Part shown: piece after piece, positions 1 through 8,716 of the stretch | How positions within the stretch are numbered: position 1 is the first letter of the stretch | How the letters are laid out: each line of letters opens with the position of its first letter | From: Pseudomonadota bacterium | GTDB taxonomy: Bacteria > Pseudomonadota > Gammaproteobacteria > Xanthomonadales > Xanthomonadaceae | Direction: 5' to 3' | Length of the DNA: 64,000 nucleotides | NCBI GenBank assembly: GCA_018240435.1 | Contig: JAFEFT010000005.1 | Location: 1 to 64,000, forward strand | The notes under the pieces: generated by a model | Databases searched by the model: none | What the model was told of the DNA's origin: nothing | What the model saw: the letters and a program-made list of their open reading frames with translations, nothing else | Made by a program: the position numbers and the translations under genes

Positions 1-629
1 CTCTCGGTGTCGATGGTGAACATCACGCCGGCCGCGCCGAGGTCGGAGCGCACCATGCGCTGCACGCCGGCCGACAGCGCCACGTCGGCGGGCGCGAAGC
101 CCTTGTGCACGCGGTAGCGGATGGCGCGGTCGTTGTAGAGGCTGGCGAAGACTTCCTTGACCTTGCGCACGACATCGTCGGCGCCGGTGACATTGAGGAA
201 GGTCTCCTGCTGGCCGGCGAAGCTGGCGTCGGGCAGATCCTCGGCGGTGGCCGACGAGCGCACCGCCACCGCCGGCGCATCGATCCCGGCACGTTGCGCG
301 AGTTGCGCATAGGCGGCGCGGATGTCGTGGTCGAGTTCGGGCTGCAAGGGCGCGTCGATCACCCAGCTGCGAATCTGCGCGCCGGCGGCGGTGAGCGCGG
401 CCACGTCCTCGACGTCGAGCATCGCGAGCTTGTCGTAGATGCGCGCATGCAGGTCGTTGTGGGCGATGAAGGCGCGAAAGGCATCGGCGGTGGTGGCATA
501 GCCGCCCGGAACCGATACGCCCAGATGCGCCAACGCGCCGATCATCTCGCCGAGCGAGGAGTTCTTGCCGCCGACCTGGTGCAGGTCGGACAGGCGCAGG
601 TCGTGCAGCCAAAGGACGTTCGGGCTCAA
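1..629 (-). CDS. ppsA: Phosphoenolpyruvate synthase, N-terminal part (cut by window edge)
   Basis: Pyruvate, water dikinase makes PEP from pyruvate and ATP in gluconeogenesis. About 209 N-terminal residues are visible and belong to the ATP-binding PPDK_N domain: [10 protein letters not shown] near residue 20 and [20 protein letters not shown] around residues 120-145, both hallmarks of the family. The C-terminal phosphohistidine and PEP-binding domains lie beyond position 1. No ATG is available in frame; TTG at 629 is preceded by GGAG with a 6-nt spacer and is chosen as start. The gene diverges from ppsR, its dedicated regulator, across about 200 bp, the usual arrangement in gammaproteobacteria. 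Identity is secure; only the start codon is uncertain. Confidence 0.9.
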   Translation of the reverse strand, partial: MSPNVLWLHDLRLSDLHQVGGKNSSLGEMIGALAHLGVSVPGGYATTADAFRAFIAHNDLHARIYDKLAMLDVEDVAALTAAGAQIRSWVIDAPLQPELDHDIRAAYAQLAQRAGIDAPAVAVRSSATAEDLPDASFAGQQETFLNVTGADDVVRKVKEVFASLYNDRAIRYRVHKGFAPADVALSAGVQRMVRSDLGAAGVMFTIDTE

Positions 630-827
630 GGCAGGCTCCGGAATGGGCGACAGATGGCCGGGCCGAACCCGGCAAGCCCGTCATTTTACCTTCCCGGCCG
701 CATTCGATGGGCGATTGCTGATGGCAATGGCCGCTGGCGACATGACCAATCACCGCCACGGGCGGGCCAGTGGCGGGCGGCGAACGGGTAAAATGCGCGC
801 CTGTGCGCCGATGCGGTGGTGTGGCCG

Positions 828-1694
828 ATGATGATCGATGACATGGTGACGGTGGCGACTCCCGGCGATTCGGCGACCGACGAACGATTGGTGTTCTACA
901 TTTCCGACGGCACCGGCATCACCGCCGAGACCATCGGCCACAGCTTGCTGACCCAATTCGCCGGGCTGCGCGTCAACACCCAGCGCTTCTCCTTCGTCGA
1001 CACGCCCGACAAGGCGCGCGAGGCGTTGCGCCAGATCAAGGCCGCCTGCGGCGAGCGCGGTGTGCGTCCCATCATCATCAGTTCGGTGGTCGAAGAAGCC
1101 GTCACCGCCGTGCTGGAGCAAAGCGGAGCGCTGATCCTCGATGTGTTCGGCCCGTTCATCGGCCGCCTCGAAGCCGAACTCGGCCAGCAGCGCGCGCGCC
1201 ACGTCGGCCACGCCCACGGCATGGTCGATTTCGCCGCCTACGAGGCGCGGATCAATGCCACCAATTACGCGCTGACCCACGACGACGGCGGCAACGTCAA
1301 CTACAACGAGGCCGACCTGATCCTCGTCGGCGTGTCGCGTTCGGGCAAGACGCCGACCTGCTTGTATCTGGCGCTGCATTACGGCGTGCGTGCGGCGAAC
1401 TATCCGCTCACCGACGACGATCTCGAGAATATGGATCTGCCGCGCCGGCTGGTACCGTTCCGGCGCAAGCTCTACGGCCTGACCATCGACCCCGAGCGCT
1501 TGCGTCAGATTCGCCAGGAGCGCAAGCCCGACAGCCGTTACGCGACGATCGCGCAATGCCGCAAGGAAGTGGCCGCCGCCGAGTCGCTGTTCAAGGCCGA
1601 GCGCATCCCGGTGCTGAGCACCACGCATACCTCGATCGAGGAAATCGCCAGCAAGGTGATGAGCGCGCTGGGCATCCAGCGGCAGTTGTTCTGA
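828..1694 (+). CDS. ppsR: PEP synthase regulatory protein (bifunctional kinase/pyrophosphorylase)
   Basis: This DUF299-family enzyme inactivates PEP synthase by ADP-dependent phosphorylation of a threonine and reactivates it by Pi-dependent phosphorolysis. The protein is 288 aa, close to the usual 270-280. It carries the family N-terminal motif [13 protein letters not shown] near residue 25 and the P-loop GVSRSGKT near residues 168-175, followed by the conserved ANYPL segment. Starts at GTG 816, ATG 828, ATG 831 and ATG 843 are all in frame; I use 828 because the conserved part begins shortly after. It lies head to head with ppsA, which fits its role as that enzyme's switch. Confidence 0.92.
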   Translation: MMIDDMVTVATPGDSATDERLVFYISDGTGITAETIGHSLLTQFAGLRVNTQRFSFVDTPDKAREALRQIKAACGERGVRPIIISSVVEEAVTAVLEQSGALILDVFGPFIGRLEAELGQQRARHVGHAHGMVDFAAYEARINATNYALTHDDGGNVNYNEADLILVGVSRSGKTPTCLYLALHYGVRAANYPLTDDDLENMDLPRRLVPFRRKLYGLTIDPERLRQIRQERKPDSRYATIAQCRKEVAAAESLFKAERIPVLSTTHTSIEEIASKVMSALGIQRQLF

Positions 1695-1851
1695 CCCCGG
1701 CGACGACGGCCGGCGTCGAGGTCGCGCGCGCCGGCCGCCGCGACCATCGTGGCGCCGGAATCTGTTGCGCATCGGAGCGCATGAGTGTGCGACGTGCGGC
1801 GGCGTCTGGCAAGCATTGCACGACGCCAGCGGACGCGCCTAGCATCGGCCC

Positions 1852-2346
1852 ATGCACACCATCGTTCGCCGCCATGAAACGAGCCTGCGCATCCCACGGA
1901 TGAGCCGTTTTGCGTGGATGATGGCGCTGTACGCCGAGAACCATCAGCGCGTGCAGCGCCTGTTCGCGCCGGAGTCGCTGGCTGTCGGCAGCTACCTTGC
2001 GGTCGGTCGCGACCACATGGAACTGCGCGTGGACGTGATCGAGCATCACCGCTACACGATCGAATTGCGCCTGTTCTATCCGGCCTTGCAGGCGCCGGCT
2101 GGTGGACAGCCCGATCCGATCGCCTGGGTGCGCCACTACCGCGACACGCGGCAGGCGGAAGTCACCCACTGCCACATCGGCCCGCACTGGCAGGACGTGC
2201 TGGGCCTGCATCCGACGCTGGGCAGGCTGATCGACCATCGCACCCGGATGAACGTGTTTTTCAGCAAATGGCTGGAATATCTCGGCGAGCAGGGGCATGC
2301 GCCATCGTTGATCCGCCGCCGCGGCAGCCTGGCCAGCGTGGCCTGA
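1852..2346 (+). CDS. DUF1249 (YqiB-like) protein
   Basis: A 164-aa cytosolic protein matching the DUF1249/YqiB family of gammaproteobacteria, whose function is not established. The family pattern is visible: a GSYLAVGRDHMELRVDVIE beta segment, HRYTIELRL, an RHYRDTRQAEV strand, and a C-terminal MNVFFSKWLEYLGEQGHA helix. In many species yqiB sits near ADP-ribose pyrophosphatase and cAMP phosphodiesterase genes; here it stands alone between ppsR and prpF. There is no signal peptide or membrane segment. The N-terminal 15 residues are poorly conserved, so translation might begin at the ATG of MSRFAWM (1900). Confidence 0.75.
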   Translation: MHTIVRRHETSLRIPRMSRFAWMMALYAENHQRVQRLFAPESLAVGSYLAVGRDHMELRVDVIEHHRYTIELRLFYPALQAPAGGQPDPIAWVRHYRDTRQAEVTHCHIGPHWQDVLGLHPTLGRLIDHRTRMNVFFSKWLEYLGEQGHAPSLIRRRGSLASVA

Positions 2347-2599
2347 GAGGCGGTGGGTTCCTGGCTTCGACGGCGTGCCCGGGCATGAGCCGGACGCGAT
2401 GCGGACGGTTCCCGCCGGAAATCGAAACAGCTCGGACTCCGCGCCCACTGCATCGAACGGCGAGTCGTCCGCGCGTGGATGCCGATTGCATGCAACTGGC
2501 ATTCGTGGCGCCGATGCGCCAGCATTCGTGGCCACGTCGTGGCGGCAGGCGTTCGGCTCGCGTCGCCGGCAAGTTCGCACTCATCGCAGGAATCGGCTC

Positions 2600-3790
2600 A
2601 TGACCCATGCTCCGCAATTGCGCGTTCCCGCGTCCTACATGCGTGGCGGCACCAGCAAGGGCGTGTTTTTCCGCTTGCACGATCTGCCCACGGGCGCGCG
2701 CGTGCCCGGTGCCGTCCGCGATGCGCTGCTGCTGCGCGTGATCGGCAGCCCCGATCCCTACGGCAAGCAGATCGACGGCATGGGCGGCGCCAGTTCGAGC
2801 ACCAGCAAGACGGTGATCGTTTCGCGCAGCGCGCGCGCGGGCCACGACGTCGATTATCTGTTTGGCCAGGTCGCCATCGATCGCGCTTTCATGGACTGGA
2901 CCGGCAACTGCGGCAACCTGTCGGCGGCGGTCGGGCCGTTCGCCATCGCCGGCGGCTTGATCGACGCGACGAGGATTCCGCGCGACGGCCTCTGCACGGT
3001 GCGCATCTGGCAGGCCAACATCGGCAAGACCATCATCGCCCATGTGCCGATCACCGACGGGCAGGTGCAGGAGACCGGCGACTTCGAGCTCGACGGGGTG
3101 ACGTTTCCGGCGGCCGAGATCGTGCTCGAGTTCGTCGAGCCGGCCGATGAAGGCGAGGGCGGGGCGATGTTTCCAACCGGCCAACTCGTCGACGATCTCG
3201 ACGTGCCCGGCATCGGCCGTTTCAAGGCGACATTGATCAACGCCGGCATCCCGACGATCTTTCTGGATGCGGCCGCGCTGGGTTACAGCGGCACCGAATT
3301 GCAGGAAGCGATCAATGGCGACGCTGCCGCGCTGGCGCGATTGGAGACGATCCGCGCGCACGGCGCACTGAAGATGGGCTTGATCGCCGACCTCGCGCAA
3401 ATCGCCGGCAAGCAGCACACGCCGAAGCTTGCTTTCGTCGCGCCGCCGGCCGATTACGTCGCGTCCAGCGGCAAGCCGGTGCGTGCGGCCGATATCGATC
3501 TGAACGTGCGCGCAGTGTCGATGGGCAAGCTGCACCACGCCATGATGGGCACCTGCGCGGTGGCGATCGGCACTGCCGCGGCGATTCCCGGCACCTTGGT
3601 CAATCTGGCCGCCGGCGGCGGGCCGCGCGAGGCGGTGCGCTTCGGGCACCCGTCGGGCACGCTGCGCGTGGGCGCGCAGGCGCGCTGCGTCGAAGGCGTC
3701 TGGCAGGTGCAAAAAGCGATCATGAGCCGCAGCGCGCGGGTGCTGATGGAAGGCGCGGTGCGGGTGCCGGCGGACGTACTCGACGGTTGA
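2600..3790 (+). CDS. prpF: 2-methylaconitate cis-trans isomerase PrpF
   Basis: PrpF isomerises the 2-methylaconitate made by the AcnD route of the methylcitrate cycle, so that propionyl-CoA can be oxidised to pyruvate. The 396-aa protein begins with the family signature PASYMRGGTSKGVFFRLHDLP and continues with GSPDPYGKQIDGMGGASSSTSK, covering the active-site lysine and SSTSK loop, then DWTGNCGNLSAAVGPFAI, typical of the diaminopimelate-epimerase-like fold. ATG 2600 has GCAGGA about 8 nt upstream; in-frame sequence further upstream does not look conserved. prpD follows after 28 bp, so the two are probably co-transcribed. prpB, prpC and acnD are not in this window. Confidence 0.92.
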   Translation: MTHAPQLRVPASYMRGGTSKGVFFRLHDLPTGARVPGAVRDALLLRVIGSPDPYGKQIDGMGGASSSTSKTVIVSRSARAGHDVDYLFGQVAIDRAFMDWTGNCGNLSAAVGPFAIAGGLIDATRIPRDGLCTVRIWQANIGKTIIAHVPITDGQVQETGDFELDGVTFPAAEIVLEFVEPADEGEGGAMFPTGQLVDDLDVPGIGRFKATLINAGIPTIFLDAAALGYSGTELQEAINGDAAALARLETIRAHGALKMGLIADLAQIAGKQHTPKLAFVAPPADYVASSGKPVRAADIDLNVRAVSMGKLHHAMMGTCAVAIGTAAAIPGTLVNLAAGGGPREAVRFGHPSGTLRVGAQARCVEGVWQVQKAIMSRSARVLMEGAVRVPADVLDG

Positions 3791-3818
3791 CGCCCGCACG
3801 GCGACGGAAGGAGTGTCG

Positions 3819-5270
3819 ATGTCCATGCAGGCCACCCGCGATGCCACCCGCCCGGCGCCCGATCCGGAAATGATCGCGATCGCCGATTACGTCAGCGACT
3901 ACCGCATCGACTCACCGGAAGCGTGGGACACCGCGCGCCACATGCTGCTCGATTCGCTGGCCTGCGCCTTGCTGGCGTTGCGCCATCCGGCCTGCGTGGA
4001 ACGCCTGGGGCCGCTCGTCCCCGGCGCCATCCTCGCTGGCGGCGCGCGCGTGCCCGGCACCGGTTACGAACTCGATCCGGCGCAGGCCGCCTTCAACATC
4101 GGCGCGCTGATCCGCTGGCTGGATTTCAACGACACCTGGCTCGCCGCCGAATGGGGCCACCCATCCGACAACCTCGGCGCGATTCTGGCGGTGGCCGACT
4201 ACCTCTCGCGCAAGGCCGAGCGCGAAGGCGGCAAGCAGTTCACCGTGCGCGACGTGCTCGGCTGGGCGATCAAGGCGCACGAGATCCAGGGCTGTTACGC
4301 GTTGCGCAACAGTTTCAATCGCAGCGGGCTGGATCACGTCATTCTCGTGCGGCTGGCGTCGACGGCGGTGGCCACCGCCATGCTCGGTGGCAGCCGCGCG
4401 CAGATCGTCGACGCGATTTCACATTGCTGGATCGACAATGGCCCGCTGCGCACCTACCGCCATGCGCCCAACACCGGTCCGCGCAAGAGTTGGGCGGCCG
4501 GCGATGCCTGCCGGCGCGCCGTCGTCCACGCGCTGAGCGCGGTGCGCGGCGAGGGCGGCTATCCCAGCGCGCTCAGTGCGAAGACCTGGGGGTTCTACGA
4601 TGTCGTTCGCAGCGGGCAGCCGTTCGTCTTCGAACGGCCGTTCGCCAGTTACGTGATGGAAAACATCCTGTTCAAGATCAGCTTCCCCGCCGAGTTCCAC
4701 GCACAGACGGCCGTGGAGTGCGCGCTGGCCCTGCATCCGCAGGTCGCCAACCGGCTCGACGCGATTCAGAGCATCGCCATCGGCACGCAACAGGCCGGGA
4801 TGCGCATCATCGACAAGACCGGGCCGCTGGCCAACTACGCCGATCGCGATCATTGCATCCAGTACATGGTCGCGGTGCCGTTGATTTTCGGTCGACTGAC
4901 GGCCGAGGACTACGGCGACGCCATCGCCGCCGATCCGCGCATCGACGCCCTGCGCGCAAAAATGTCGGTGACCGAAAATCCGCGTTTCACCGCCGATTAT
5001 TTCGATCCGGGCAAGCGCGCCATCGGCAATTCGCTGCAGGTGTTCTTCAGCGACGGCAGTGCCACCGAGGTGGTAACGATCGACTACCCGATCGGGCACC
5101 GGCGTCGCCGCGACGAGGGCATTCCGTTGCTGTGGGGCAAGTTCGAGGCGGCCGTGCGAGCTTGTTTTGCGGCCGGTCAAGCCGCGGACATACTTGCCAT
5201 GGCAACCGATCCGGAACGCTTGGACAACTTGCCGATCCAATGGTTCCTGAACGGATTTGCGAGGAACTGA
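3819..5270 (+). CDS. prpD: 2-methylcitrate dehydratase PrpD (MmgE/PrpD family)
   Basis: PrpD dehydrates 2-methylcitrate in propionate catabolism. The 483-aa protein has the MmgE/PrpD architecture: an all-helical N-terminal domain with DTARHMLLDSLACALLAL near residue 30, RWLDFNDTWLAAEWGHPSDN near residues 100-120, KAHEIQGCYAL, and an alpha/beta C-terminal domain with PAEFHAQTAVE near residue 290. ATG 3819 is chosen because GGAAGGAG ends about 6 nt upstream; GTG 3813 is within that element. It follows prpF directly. Organisms with AcnD-PrpF often keep PrpD as a parallel dehydratase, which may be the case here. Confidence 0.93.
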   Translation: MSMQATRDATRPAPDPEMIAIADYVSDYRIDSPEAWDTARHMLLDSLACALLALRHPACVERLGPLVPGAILAGGARVPGTGYELDPAQAAFNIGALIRWLDFNDTWLAAEWGHPSDNLGAILAVADYLSRKAEREGGKQFTVRDVLGWAIKAHEIQGCYALRNSFNRSGLDHVILVRLASTAVATAMLGGSRAQIVDAISHCWIDNGPLRTYRHAPNTGPRKSWAAGDACRRAVVHALSAVRGEGGYPSALSAKTWGFYDVVRSGQPFVFERPFASYVMENILFKISFPAEFHAQTAVECALALHPQVANRLDAIQSIAIGTQQAGMRIIDKTGPLANYADRDHCIQYMVAVPLIFGRLTAEDYGDAIAADPRIDALRAKMSVTENPRFTADYFDPGKRAIGNSLQVFFSDGSATEVVTIDYPIGHRRRRDEGIPLLWGKFEAAVRACFAAGQAADILAMATDPERLDNLPIQWFLNGFARN

Positions 5271-5278
5271 ACACTGGC

Positions 5279-5307
5279 TTGCAGTTCCCGGACGAACTTG
5301 TTAGGCT
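5279..5307 (+). promoter_or_regulatory. Possible sigma-70 promoter of the ompA-like gene
   Basis: TTGCAG at 5279-5284 and TAGGCT at 5302-5307 are separated by 17 bp and lie about 130 bp before the OmpA-like start. The -35 match is good and the -10 match is only 3 of 6. No other candidate stands out in the 165-bp gap after prpD. Confidence 0.3.
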
Positions 5308-5435
5308 CTCGTTAACAACACGGAGATTCTGGTGTCCGGCTGGCGAATTCGAGTCAGCCCAAGGTTGCTCGGTGTTGAAGAAGTTCGGGGTTTCCGCGTC
5401 GCCTAGCCGTCATCTACACCCTCAAGGAGTTCCAA

Positions 5436-6527
5436 ATGAACAAGAAGATTCTCTGCCTTGCCCTGTTCGGTGCGATGGGTCTCGTGCAGACCGCCATGGC
5501 CCAGGATTTCGACGACCGCTGGTACTTGGCCGGGTCGGTCGGTTACAACTTCCAGGACAGCAACCGCGACAACTACAACGCGCCGTTCGGCATGATCGGC
5601 ATCGGCAAGCCGCTGACCCCGAACTGGGCGGTCGAGCTGAACTTCAACAGCCAGAACCCGCGCGAGAACAACCCCGACAGCGGCATGCACTGGCAGCAGT
5701 ACGGCGTCGAATTCGATGCCCTGTACCACTTCCGCAAGGACGGCCGCACCTGGAACCCGTACATGCGCGCCGGCTTGGGCTGGCAGCACAACCGTGAAGG
5801 CTTTTTCCTCGCCGGCGTGCCGATGCACCACACCAGCGACAACATCGCCGCCGTGTTCGGTGTCGGCCTTGAAGCCAAGTATGGCCGTTACGGCATCCGT
5901 ACCGAGGTGGGTGCGCGCTACGACGACATGAACAACAGCGTCAACTCGCCGTCCAGCAGCAGTTTCGTCGATCTGCTGGCCTCGGTTGGCGTCACCGTGG
6001 CGCTCGGTCCGGAGCCGATGAAGGCGGTCGAGCCGGCCCCGGCGCCGGCGCCGGTCGTGACCTGCGCCGACAAGGACTCCGACGGCGACGGCGTCAACGA
6101 TTGCAACGACAAGTGCCCGAACACGCCGGCCGGTACCACCGTCGGCCCGGATGGCTGCCCGGTTCCGGTCACCATCGACCTGCGTGGCGTCAACTTCGAC
6201 TTCGACAAGTCCAAGCTGCGTCCGGATGCGGTGGCCATCCTGAACGAGGCGGTGGCGGTGCTGAAGAAGTATCCGGAACTGCGCGTCGAAGTGGCCGGCC
6301 ACACCGACTCGATCGGTTCGGACGCCTACAACATGAAGCTCTCGGAGCGTCGCGCCAAGGCCGTGTACGACTTCCTGGTGCAGAACGGCGTCGATGCCGG
6401 TCGCCTGATCGGGCCGCATGGCTACGGCAAGACCCGTCCGATCGCGCCGAACACCAACCCGGATGGTTCGGACAACCCGGCCGGTCGCGCGCAGAACCGT
6501 CGTACCGAGCTGAACGTGCAGAACTGA
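5436..6527 (+). CDS. OmpA family outer-membrane protein with TSP3 linker
   Basis: A 363-aa outer-membrane protein that should anchor the envelope to peptidoglycan. A signal peptide ends near AMAQ (residues 20-22). Residues 25-195 form an eight-stranded OmpA-like beta-barrel rich in aromatic residues. A Pro/Ala hinge (PAPAPAP) and a calcium-binding thrombospondin type 3 stretch (DKDSDGDGVNDCNDKCP) lie around residues 205-235. Residues 245-360 are an OmpA_C peptidoglycan-binding domain with NFDFDKSKLRPD and the diaminopimelate-binding region GHTDSIGSDAYNMKLSERRA. AAGGAG sits 7-8 nt before ATG 5436. A clear terminator follows, so it is monocistronic. Similar porins are abundant in xanthomonads. 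Confidence 0.9.
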   Translation: MNKKILCLALFGAMGLVQTAMAQDFDDRWYLAGSVGYNFQDSNRDNYNAPFGMIGIGKPLTPNWAVELNFNSQNPRENNPDSGMHWQQYGVEFDALYHFRKDGRTWNPYMRAGLGWQHNREGFFLAGVPMHHTSDNIAAVFGVGLEAKYGRYGIRTEVGARYDDMNNSVNSPSSSSFVDLLASVGVTVALGPEPMKAVEPAPAPAPVVTCADKDSDGDGVNDCNDKCPNTPAGTTVGPDGCPVPVTIDLRGVNFDFDKSKLRPDAVAILNEAVAVLKKYPELRVEVAGHTDSIGSDAYNMKLSERRAKAVYDFLVQNGVDAGRLIGPHGYGKTRPIAPNTNPDGSDNPAGRAQNRRTELNVQN

Positions 6528-6553
6528 TCCAGACGTTCACCCTGCGTCATCGG

Positions 6554-6582
6554 AAAGCCCGGCCTCGCGCCGGGCTTTTCGA
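6554..6582 (+). terminator. Rho-independent terminator after ompA-like gene
   Basis: A perfect hairpin (AAAGCCCGGC pairing with GCCGGGCTTT around a CTCGC loop) is followed by a short T-rich run, 27 bp after the stop codon. Confidence 0.85.
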
Positions 6583-6809
6583 TTTCAGCGCGCAAGATCG
6601 GCAAGCAAGTTGCGCCGGCACGCTCGTCGGCGATTCCACGCATCGCCTGCCGGCAGCCACGGTCGATGGGCTGACGGCACGCCACGACCACGCGGGCTGG
6701 ACGCAATGAGGCGGCCGCCGGTGGCTGAGGCTGCGCTGATCGAAGTTGCGCTTGCCGGCCCGTCGCTTCATGCCTACACTGCGACGCAGGCTCCCGTTGC
6801 GAGGTTTTC

Positions 6810-7304
6810 ATGCGCGTCTCATCGGTGCTGATCGCCGCCCTGACCCTGCTGGCCGCGCCGTTGGCGATCGCCGGCCCGGATTGCGCCAACCGTTCGCTGC
6901 CGCAGGCCTTGCCGATGCCGGCCACGCTGTTGCCGCCGCTGAGCCGTGAGCTGCCGCTGGCCGATCATTCCCTGGGCATGCCCGATGCCCTGTTCTCCAC
7001 GGTGGGCGACGACGCACAGGCGGTGGATATCGTGCTGGCGCGCCTGCGTGCGCAGGCATGCGCTCCGGCCGTGGCGGCCGGTGCAGCGACGGGCCCCGCA
7101 GCCGGCTATGTCCCGCGGACCAAGTGGGACAATACGCCGTATCGTTTCAACGCCGGCGGCAACGGCAAGAAATTCACCGCAGCCGACTTCGATGCCTGGA
7201 TGCAAGCCAATGGCATCCACGTCGCCAAGGGCGTTCCGCAACCGGTCGCGGCGCCGGCTGCCGATGCGCCGGCCGCAGCGCCGGCTGCGCCGCCCAAGCC
7301 GTAG
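6810..7304 (+). CDS. Uncharacterised exported protein with Ala/Pro-rich tail
   Basis: A 164-aa protein of unknown function. It begins with a Sec signal peptide (hydrophobic core ALTLLAAPLAIA, cleavage near AIAG, residue 22). The mature part has a low-complexity first half, a conserved-looking module TKWDNTPYRFNAGGNGKKFTAADF... at about residues 105-140, and an Ala/Pro tail. Two cysteines remain in the mature protein, enough for one disulfide. The central module resembles short hypothetical secreted proteins I associate with xanthomonads, where it is also followed by Ala/Pro repeats. It is isolated between the ompA terminator and a convergent oxidoreductase gene. Confidence 0.65.
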   Translation: MRVSSVLIAALTLLAAPLAIAGPDCANRSLPQALPMPATLLPPLSRELPLADHSLGMPDALFSTVGDDAQAVDIVLARLRAQACAPAVAAGAATGPAAGYVPRTKWDNTPYRFNAGGNGKKFTAADFDAWMQANGIHVAKGVPQPVAAPAADAPAAAPAAPPKP

Positions 7305-7326
7305 CCCGGCGGCGGCGCTTGCCGGG
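7305..7326. terminator. Possible hairpin between convergent genes
   Basis: CCCGGC at 7305-7310 can pair with GCCGGG at 7321-7326 in the 54-bp gap between the convergent exported-protein and FAD-enzyme genes. There is no T-run, so it is at best a weak or Rho-assisted terminator. Confidence 0.25.
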
Positions 7327-7358
7327 GTGGTTCGGTGGCGTGCGTTCGCCGCCGCCGA

Positions 7359-8615
7359 TCAGTGCGGATGCCACTCCACGTCCAGCGCCTTGGCCACGCT
7401 CACCGCGGTGCGCAGGCCGTCTTCGTGCGAGCCATATCGCCAGTAGGCGCCCGAGAACCATGTCCGACGCTGGCCGTTGATCTTCACCCGCTGGTTTTGC
7501 GCGTCGATGCTGGCGCGATTGAAGACCGGATGCTGCAATTGCATGCTGGCGATGATCTTCGACTGGTCGATCTCGTTGCTGCGATTGAGGGTGAGGATGA
7601 TCGGCTCGGGCGTGTCGAGTTTTTGCAGGATGCTCAGGCAAAAGCTGACCGTGCAGGCGGCCACCGGTCGCGCCGGAACATGGATGTTCCATGACGCCCA
7701 TGCCCGCTTGTTGCGCGGCAGCAGGCGGGCATCGGTGTGCAGCACCGCGTCGCTGGGCTGGTAGGCCATGGCGCCGAGAATCTTCGTTTCCATCTCGCTG
7801 GGGTCGGCCAGCAGCTTCAGCGCCTGATCGCTGTGGCAGGCCAGCACGACCTGGTCGAAGCGTTCCTCGCCGTGCTTGCTGGTCACGCGCACGCTGTCCT
7901 CGTCGCGGTTGATGCGCAGCACCGGCGTGTTGAGGCGCTCTTGGACTTTCCAGTCCTTGCGCATTTCCTCGATGTAGCGCGTCGAACCGCCGACCACCGT
8001 TCGCCATTCCGGCTGCCGGGTCGCCTGCAGCAGTTTGTGGCTGCGCATGTAGCGGATCAGGTACTTGCCGGGAAGCTCCAGCACCTGGGTCGGCGACGCC
8101 ATCCAGATCGCGCTGACCAGCGGCACGATATGATCTTCGATGAACATCGGCGAGTACTTCTGCTCGCGCAGGTAGTCGCCGAAGCTGGGGCCGGCGCCTT
8201 CCGACTCCAGCAGATGCGGCGCCTCCTTGTTGAAGCGCTTGATCTCGGTCAGCATCTTCAGGAACTTCTGATCGAGGAAATTGCGCGGGCGCGCCAACAG
8301 GCTGCCGATGTTGCTGGTGTTGTAGTCGATGCCGCTGCGGCCGTCCTGGACGGCCACCGTCATCGGCGCCGGCTGGCTGGCGATCCCCAGTTCGTCGAGC
8401 AGACGCTTGAACAGCGGGTAGTTCTCGTTGCTGTAGGTGACGAAGCCGGTGTCGACGTGGAAACTGGTTCCATCCATCGTCACCTTGTGGGTCTGGGCGT
8501 GCCCGCCCAGGCGATCTTCCCGCTCGAACAGCACCACTTGATGGTCGGGGTCTTTCGAAACAAGCCAGGCGGCTGCCAAGCCGGAAATGCCGCCGCCGAC
8601 GACTGCGATCCTCAT
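7359..8615 (-). CDS. FAD-dependent oxidoreductase (amine-oxidase fold, COG2907-like)
   Basis: A 418-aa flavoprotein that begins with a Rossmann dinucleotide-binding motif, MRIAVVGGGISGLAAAW, then EREDRLGGHAQTH, where the RLGGH step is typical of the protoporphyrinogen oxidase/amine oxidase/desaturase superfamily. Proteins of this subgroup often sit with cyclopropane-fatty-acid synthase, DUF1365 and DUF2878 genes and may act on lipids, but none of those partners is present here, so the substrate is unknown. ATG 8615 is preferred over GTG 8636 because GAGGA lies about 8 nt upstream of it. It contains a WFSGAYWRYGSHEDGL stretch near the C terminus, common in this subgroup. Confidence 0.8.
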   Translation of the reverse strand: MRIAVVGGGISGLAAAWLVSKDPDHQVVLFEREDRLGGHAQTHKVTMDGTSFHVDTGFVTYSNENYPLFKRLLDELGIASQPAPMTVAVQDGRSGIDYNTSNIGSLLARPRNFLDQKFLKMLTEIKRFNKEAPHLLESEGAGPSFGDYLREQKYSPMFIEDHIVPLVSAIWMASPTQVLELPGKYLIRYMRSHKLLQATRQPEWRTVVGGSTRYIEEMRKDWKVQERLNTPVLRINRDEDSVRVTSKHGEERFDQVVLACHSDQALKLLADPSEMETKILGAMAYQPSDAVLHTDARLLPRNKRAWASWNIHVPARPVAACTVSFCLSILQKLDTPEPIILTLNRSNEIDQSKIIASMQLQHPVFNRASIDAQNQRVKINGQRRTWFSGAYWRYGSHEDGLRTAVSVAKALDVEWHPH

Positions 8616-8716
8616 GCAAATTTCCTCATCACGCACCTGAACGGTGGATCATGAAACACGCGCCCCCCGACACGTGCCGACAAGAACCGGTATTTTAGCA
8701 GGATGGGCGATTCGTG

